Origin: CAYLJJ01 sp964384025
GTDB lineage: Bacteria > Myxococcota_A > Bradymonadia > UBA7976 > UBA1532
Reading direction: 5' to 3'
Length of the DNA: 64,000 bases
Assembly: GCA_964384025.1 (NCBI GenBank)
Contig: CAYLJJ010000001.1
Location: forward strand, 124,001 to 188,000
Shown here: positions 60,777 to 64,000 of the stretch, piece by piece
How positions within the stretch are numbered: the stretch's first letter is position 1
How the letters are laid out: every line of letters starts with the position of its first letter
Position numbers and translations under genes: made by a program
Notes under the pieces: generated by a model
Seen by the model: the letters and a program-made list of their open reading frames with translations, nothing else
The model's database searches: none
What the model was told of the DNA's origin: nothing

Positions 60777-62276
60777 ATGAGCCTTTTGCGAGCGATATTT
60801 TTTCTATTGTTCTCTACACCGGCGTTGGCGCTGGCGGAGGAGCAGAGCTTAGCCCAGCGGGTAGACGCCGCTTTTGGAGTGGTCGTCGCCAAGATGGCCC
60901 ATGTGCTCTTCTGGGTTCCTGTAGAAAGCTTCCCTGTCCCTCTGATCGTCTTGATCCTGATGCTGGGCTCCATCTTCTACACCCTATTTTATGGCTTCCT
61001 CAACATCCGCGCCTTTCGCCACGCCATCGATGTTGTACGTGGGAAATATGATAACCCCGATGATCCTGGGGAGATCTCTCACTTTCAAGCCCTCACCTCA
61101 GCTCTCAGCGCGACGGTGGGATTGGGGAACATCGCGGGGGTGGCGGTGGCCATCGGTGTTGGTGGGCCAGGAGCAGCCCTCTGGATGGTGCTCCTGGGGC
61201 TCTTTGGTATGTCCGCCAAGTTTCATGAGTGCTCCTTAGCTCAGGTTTACCGCCGCGTAGATGCTGACGGCACGGTGCATGGCGGTCCGATGTATTACTT
61301 GGAACAGGGTTTTCGAGAGATGGGCATCGGGCCTGTGGGCAAGACCTTAGCGGTCATCTTCGCCATCTTCTGTGTCATGGGCTCCTTTGGTGGGGGCAAT
61401 ATGTTCCAGGCCAACCAGTCCTTCGCCGCTATCAACGCTCAGTTGGGGATGCAGAGCGAATATGCCAGCCTCGGTTTTGGCCTGATTTTGGCGACCTTGG
61501 TGGGTCTGGTGATCATCGGCGGTATCAAGTCGATCGGTCGTGTCACTGAGCGGATCATCCCCCTGATGGTGGGGATCTATCTCTTGGCAGGGGTGGTTGT
61601 TCTTATCACCCACGCTGATCGCATCCCTGTGGCTGTCCAAGAGATGATCGATGGGGTCTTTCAGCCGATGAGCGCCGCAGGTGGCTGGATCGGGGTGATG
61701 ATACAGGGGATCAAGCGTGCGGTCTTCTCCAACGAGGCGGGAGTAGGCTCAGCCGCCATCGCTCATTCAGCAGCTAAGACTGACGAGCCGGTTCGAGAGG
61801 GAATCGTGGCGCTGCTGGGGCCCTTTATCGACACCGTGGTGATCTGCTTTATGACCGCCCTGATCCTCATCGTCTCTGGAGCATACAACAATCCAGCAGC
61901 GGGAGAGGGGGTAGAGATGACTCGTTGGGCCTTCGCCGACACCATCAGCTGGTTCCCTTGGATCCTGGCGATTTCCATCTTCCTCTTCGCGTACTCCACG
62001 ATGATCTCCTGGTCCTACTATGGGGAAAAAGCTTGGAATTACCTCTTTGGGCGCTCCAAGAATAATGTGATCATCTACCGTTTCATCTTTTTGGGCTTTG
62101 TGGTTCTAGGCAGCATCTCCAGCTTGAACAATGTCATTGATTTCTCAGATCTAGCGATCCTCTCAATGGCCTTCCCAAACATCCTCGGCGGGATTCTCTT
62201 GGCTCCCAAGCTCAAGGGAATGCTGAACCGCTACTGGGGAGATTATCAGGCGGGGCGCTTCAAGGTCTATAAATAG
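60777..62276 (+). CDS. sodium:alanine symporter (AGCS family)
   Basis: 499 residues with about ten to eleven helices. Family signatures: FQALTSALSATVGLGNIAGV, AVAIGVGGPGAALWMVLLG, MSAKFHECSLAQVYR, GGPMYYLEQGF, FGGGNMFQANQS, KRAVFSNEAGVGSAAIAH, each within 20 residues. It imports alanine or glycine with sodium. An N-terminal extension resembles a signal peptide (IFFLLFSTPALALA). GGGGGGAAG precedes the ATG. Its 3' end overlaps a minus-strand gene by ten bases. Confidence 0.95.
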   Translation: MSLLRAIFFLLFSTPALALAEEQSLAQRVDAAFGVVVAKMAHVLFWVPVESFPVPLIVLILMLGSIFYTLFYGFLNIRAFRHAIDVVRGKYDNPDDPGEISHFQALTSALSATVGLGNIAGVAVAIGVGGPGAALWMVLLGLFGMSAKFHECSLAQVYRRVDADGTVHGGPMYYLEQGFREMGIGPVGKTLAVIFAIFCVMGSFGGGNMFQANQSFAAINAQLGMQSEYASLGFGLILATLVGLVIIGGIKSIGRVTERIIPLMVGIYLLAGVVVLITHADRIPVAVQEMIDGVFQPMSAAGGWIGVMIQGIKRAVFSNEAGVGSAAIAHSAAKTDEPVREGIVALLGPFIDTVVICFMTALILIVSGAYNNPAAGEGVEMTRWAFADTISWFPWILAISIFLFAYSTMISWSYYGEKAWNYLFGRSKNNVIIYRFIFLGFVVLGSISSLNNVIDFSDLAILSMAFPNILGGILLAPKLKGMLNRYWGDYQAGRFKVYK

Positions 62277-62656
62277 AGCTGTTGGGTCCAGTTGATCATC
62301 GTTTGATTGATCGCCTCAGCGGGGGTCTCCATAAAGGAGATGACAAAACCATCCTCCAACTCTGCAATGCCGATAGAGCGGGGCCTGATGGCGAGGACCT
62401 CTGGGTTATTGAGCTTGGGTCCAAAGCAGAAAATCAGGTTTCGAGCTCCCAGAATCTTTGAGTTCATCTCACCCTGAGGGAGGCCCTGGGTGTGAGCGTG
62501 ATGATCAAAGGCAGCGATAAAGACTGCCACAGGATGGGCTCTAACGAGGGCTTTGTAGTGAGCCTGAATCTCATCTAAAAGCTCAAAGCGGCAGGCGCTT
62601 CGCTTCAGCTTGAAGCGAAAAAGGGGGAAACGATCCATGAACTCCAGGCGCTCCAT
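62267..62656 (-). CDS. conserved-looking protein of unknown function
   Basis: 129 residues, probably cytoplasmic. It contains KLKRSACRFELLDEIQAHYK, HPVAVFIAAFDHHAHTQGLP, ILGARNLIFCFGPKLNNPE and GFVISFMETP. The double His (DHHAHT) and conserved-looking Cys/Pro suggest a defined fold, but I do not recognise it. GAGGAG lies before the ATG. It converges with the alanine symporter gene with a ten-base overlap and is divergent from fliS. Confidence 0.75.
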   Translation of the reverse strand: MERLEFMDRFPLFRFKLKRSACRFELLDEIQAHYKALVRAHPVAVFIAAFDHHAHTQGLPQGEMNSKILGARNLIFCFGPKLNNPEVLAIRPRSIGIAELEDGFVISFMETPAEAINQTMINWTQQLYL

Positions 62657-62747
62657 CGGGCTCCTCTCTGCTCTGTTGTTGGGAGAGAGAGCGCTTCGGC
62701 TGCAAAACTGTGTCAGCCTTCCTCTTCTCTTGGGGAGATCTTTTTCC

Positions 62748-62774
62748 TCAAGTGCTTACAGCTGCGGTCGATAG
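62748..62774 (+). promoter_or_regulatory. candidate sigma-28 (FliA) promoter for fliS
   Basis: TCAAGTGC, 11 bases, GTCGATAG, compared with the consensus TAAAGTTT-N11-GCCGATAA. Spacing is exact and CGATA is kept. It lies 23 bases before the fliS ATG and resembles the site before flgM, so each supports the other. Confidence 0.65.
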
Positions 62775-62797
62775 GAAAGTCGGATTTGGGAGTAAGG

Positions 62798-63262
62798 ATG
62801 TACGCCAAAAACGGATATCAGAGCAGCTTTCAGCGCTATCGAGCGGTCAAGATCAAGACCGCCTCGCCCGCTCAGATCATGTTGATGCTGTATGACGGCG
62901 CCATCCGCTTCACACAGATGGCCAAGAAGAAGATGCTGGAGGGAGATATCGCGGGCAAAGGGAGCTATATCGGAAAGGTGCAGGCGATCGTCAGCGAGCT
63001 GATGAGCAGCCTGGATTTTTCTATCTCTCCAGATCTCTGCGCCCAGCTGGAGCAGCTTTATATCTTTATGATGGAGCAGCTGAGCGAGGCCAACCTCAAA
63101 ATGCAGCCTGAGAAGCTGGACACAGTTCAAGAGCTGCTGAACACGCTGCGAGAGGGTTGGAAGCAGGCCCTTGATAGCCTCCCTCAGGATCCAACCTTGG
63201 CACAAAGAGCCCCAACTCCCAGCGCTCCTCGTCCACGAAGTTTTCTGAGAGGAGGGCGGTGA
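62798..63262 (+). CDS. fliS: flagellin export chaperone FliS
   Basis: About 154 residues. FliS caps the C-terminus of flagellin before export. Conserved: YQSSFQRYRAVKIKTASPAQ, LMLYDGAIRFTQMAKKKM, IGKVQAIVSELMSSLDF, LYIFMMEQLSEANLK and the final LNTLREGWKQAL. The frame opens at TTG 62786; ATG 62798, after GTAAGG, is the natural start. It is followed without a gap by the FliT-like gene (GTGA overlap). Confidence 0.96.
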   Translation: MYAKNGYQSSFQRYRAVKIKTASPAQIMLMLYDGAIRFTQMAKKKMLEGDIAGKGSYIGKVQAIVSELMSSLDFSISPDLCAQLEQLYIFMMEQLSEANLKMQPEKLDTVQELLNTLREGWKQALDSLPQDPTLAQRAPTPSAPRPRSFLRGGR

Positions 63263-63600
63263 AACACGCCGAAATCTTAGAGCAGCTCCTTAAGCTCAGC
63301 CAAGCTCTCTTAGAGGCGGAGCAGAAGGGGCTTGAGTTTGAGGCCCTCAGCGCTGCTCGAGATCTCTACCAAGAACGCCTTCAGGCGCTCGGCCCCATTC
63401 CTTCCCAAGAGGCTGCTGAATGTCGCTCCAAACTGGAACATTTGGCGCTGCTTATCCAACAACAGCGCGCTCAACTTAAGCTGAACCAAGCAGCCCTCAA
63501 CGACAAAGCACGAGATCTTCAGAGAGGGCGTAAGGGCCTCAGGGGCTATGGCTCTACCCTCAAGGCGGGACGACATCATGGTCGCTATGGAAGCGCCTGA
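63259..63600 (+). CDS. fliT: FliT-like flagellar chaperone
   Basis: 113 residues, almost entirely helical (ILEQLLKLSQALLEAEQKGL ... LARDLYQERLQ ... LEHLALLIQQQRAQLKLNQA). FliT proteins are short helical chaperones for FliD and have low sequence conservation; position right after fliS and next to fliD is the main support. GTG start overlapping the fliS stop. The C-terminal tail is basic. It converges with fliD, with 12 bases between. Confidence 0.75.
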   Translation: MKHAEILEQLLKLSQALLEAEQKGLEFEALSAARDLYQERLQALGPIPSQEAAECRSKLEHLALLIQQQRAQLKLNQAALNDKARDLQRGRKGLRGYGSTLKAGRHHGRYGSA

Positions 63601-63612
63601 GCCAGAGCTGCT

Positions 63613-64000
63613 CTATTTTTTGTTGTTGTTTTGAAGCATCTGAAGCTGCTGACTTACATAATCTCCCAAAGACTGCAGCTTCCCTAACTCGATCTCCATA
63701 CGAGTAAACTGTTTGCGTAAGCGCTCCTCTACCTTGGCATTGCGCTGTGCATAGTGGCCAATACGCGCCTCCAGATCTTCAACACGGCTGTTGACCCCCT
63801 CAGTCCGTGCCGCCAAAAAACCCCGACCGGTGGTCATCCCATCGATGAGATCGGGGAGGAACTCTGCGAAGCCATCGACGATACGCACCGAGCCCAGGTT
63901 CCCCTGGCTGCCATCCTCGATGATCAGCTCAATATCCTCCGTATCAAAGCCAGAAGCGCCCTTGAGATGGTTGCCATCCAAGACTCGCGCAGGGCGCCCG
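63613..64000 (-). CDS. fliD: filament cap protein FliD, C-terminal part, N-terminus beyond window
   Basis: The reading frame is open to the right edge, so only about the last 128 residues are seen. They match the FliD C-terminus: IVDGFAEFLPDLIDGM, TGRGFLAARTEGVNSRVEDL, then the coiled coil RIGHYAQRNAKVEERLRKQF and FTRMEIELGKLQSLGDYVSQ. FliD caps the growing filament and guides flagellin folding. It converges with the fliS-fliT pair. Confidence 0.92.
   Translation of the reverse strand, partial: GRPARVLDGNHLKGASGFDTEDIELIIEDGSQGNLGSVRIVDGFAEFLPDLIDGMTTGRGFLAARTEGVNSRVEDLEARIGHYAQRNAKVEERLRKQFTRMEIELGKLQSLGDYVSQQLQMLQNNNKK

Overview
The window comes from a Gram-negative, flagellated, lipoprotein-rich bacterium. 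P- and L-ring genes (flgH, flgI) imply an outer membrane. A giant secreted protein with MopE-type Cys/Asp repeats, two Ser/Thr kinases, PEGA and AgmX/PglI-type proteins and a sigma-54-like flagellar promoter all point to the Myxococcota/Bradymonadota (former Deltaproteobacteria). The placement is inferred from gene content; no rRNA or tRNA gene is visible to confirm it.

Layout. 1-1920: a truncated YdjY-domain lipoprotein and an O-methyltransferase (minus strand). 2046-8885 (plus): an inactive-looking rhomboid-type membrane protein, a TPR-PEGA protein overlapping a PEGA Ser/Thr kinase, ruvB, a lipoprotein, biotin carboxylase and a minimal biotin carrier. 9195-16414: a 1759-residue MopE-repeat lipoprotein and a second Ser/Thr kinase with an N-terminal winged-helix-like region. 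16416-26421: a crotonase, an Eis-like acetyltransferase, a compositionally mosaic hybrid histidine kinase, an orphan secretion-ATPase N-domain protein, two peptide-type ABC ATPases, and an ECF sigma factor with a putative membrane partner.

26429-39736 is a large minus-strand flagellar block. A sigma-54-like site precedes flgF-flgG-flgA-flgH-flgI-flgJ. A sigma-28-like site precedes flgM-flgN-flgK-flgL-csrA-fliW. fliW is followed without a gap by a class I adenylate cyclase, so late flagellar assembly, the CsrA/FliW switch and cAMP synthesis appear to share a transcript. At the right edge fliS and a FliT-like gene (behind another sigma-28-like site) converge on a truncated fliD.

39804-47644: three exported proteins of unknown role divergent from an Hsp70-family protein, an acyl-CoA dehydrogenase and a YfbK-like von Willebrand A lipoprotein. 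47901-50640 is a GC-richer cassette: a polyprenyl diphosphate synthase, a PAS-UbiA fusion prenyltransferase and a GbsR/MarR-type regulator, with a palindrome upstream that could be the regulator's operator. 51010-62656: a beta-propeller lipoprotein, a large glycosidase-like protein overlapping a sodium:solute symporter gene, a nitroreductase, a RadC homologue lacking the metal-binding residues of its JAMM domain coupled to a DUF3006-like protein, a sodium:alanine symporter and an unknown protein.

The most unusual items are the mosaic histidine kinase with a duplicated unrecognised sensor module, the PAS-UbiA fusion cassette, the cyclase in the csrA-fliW operon, and three proteins that keep a family fold but appear to have lost the catalytic residues (rhomboid, LytM part of FlgJ, JAMM part of RadC).
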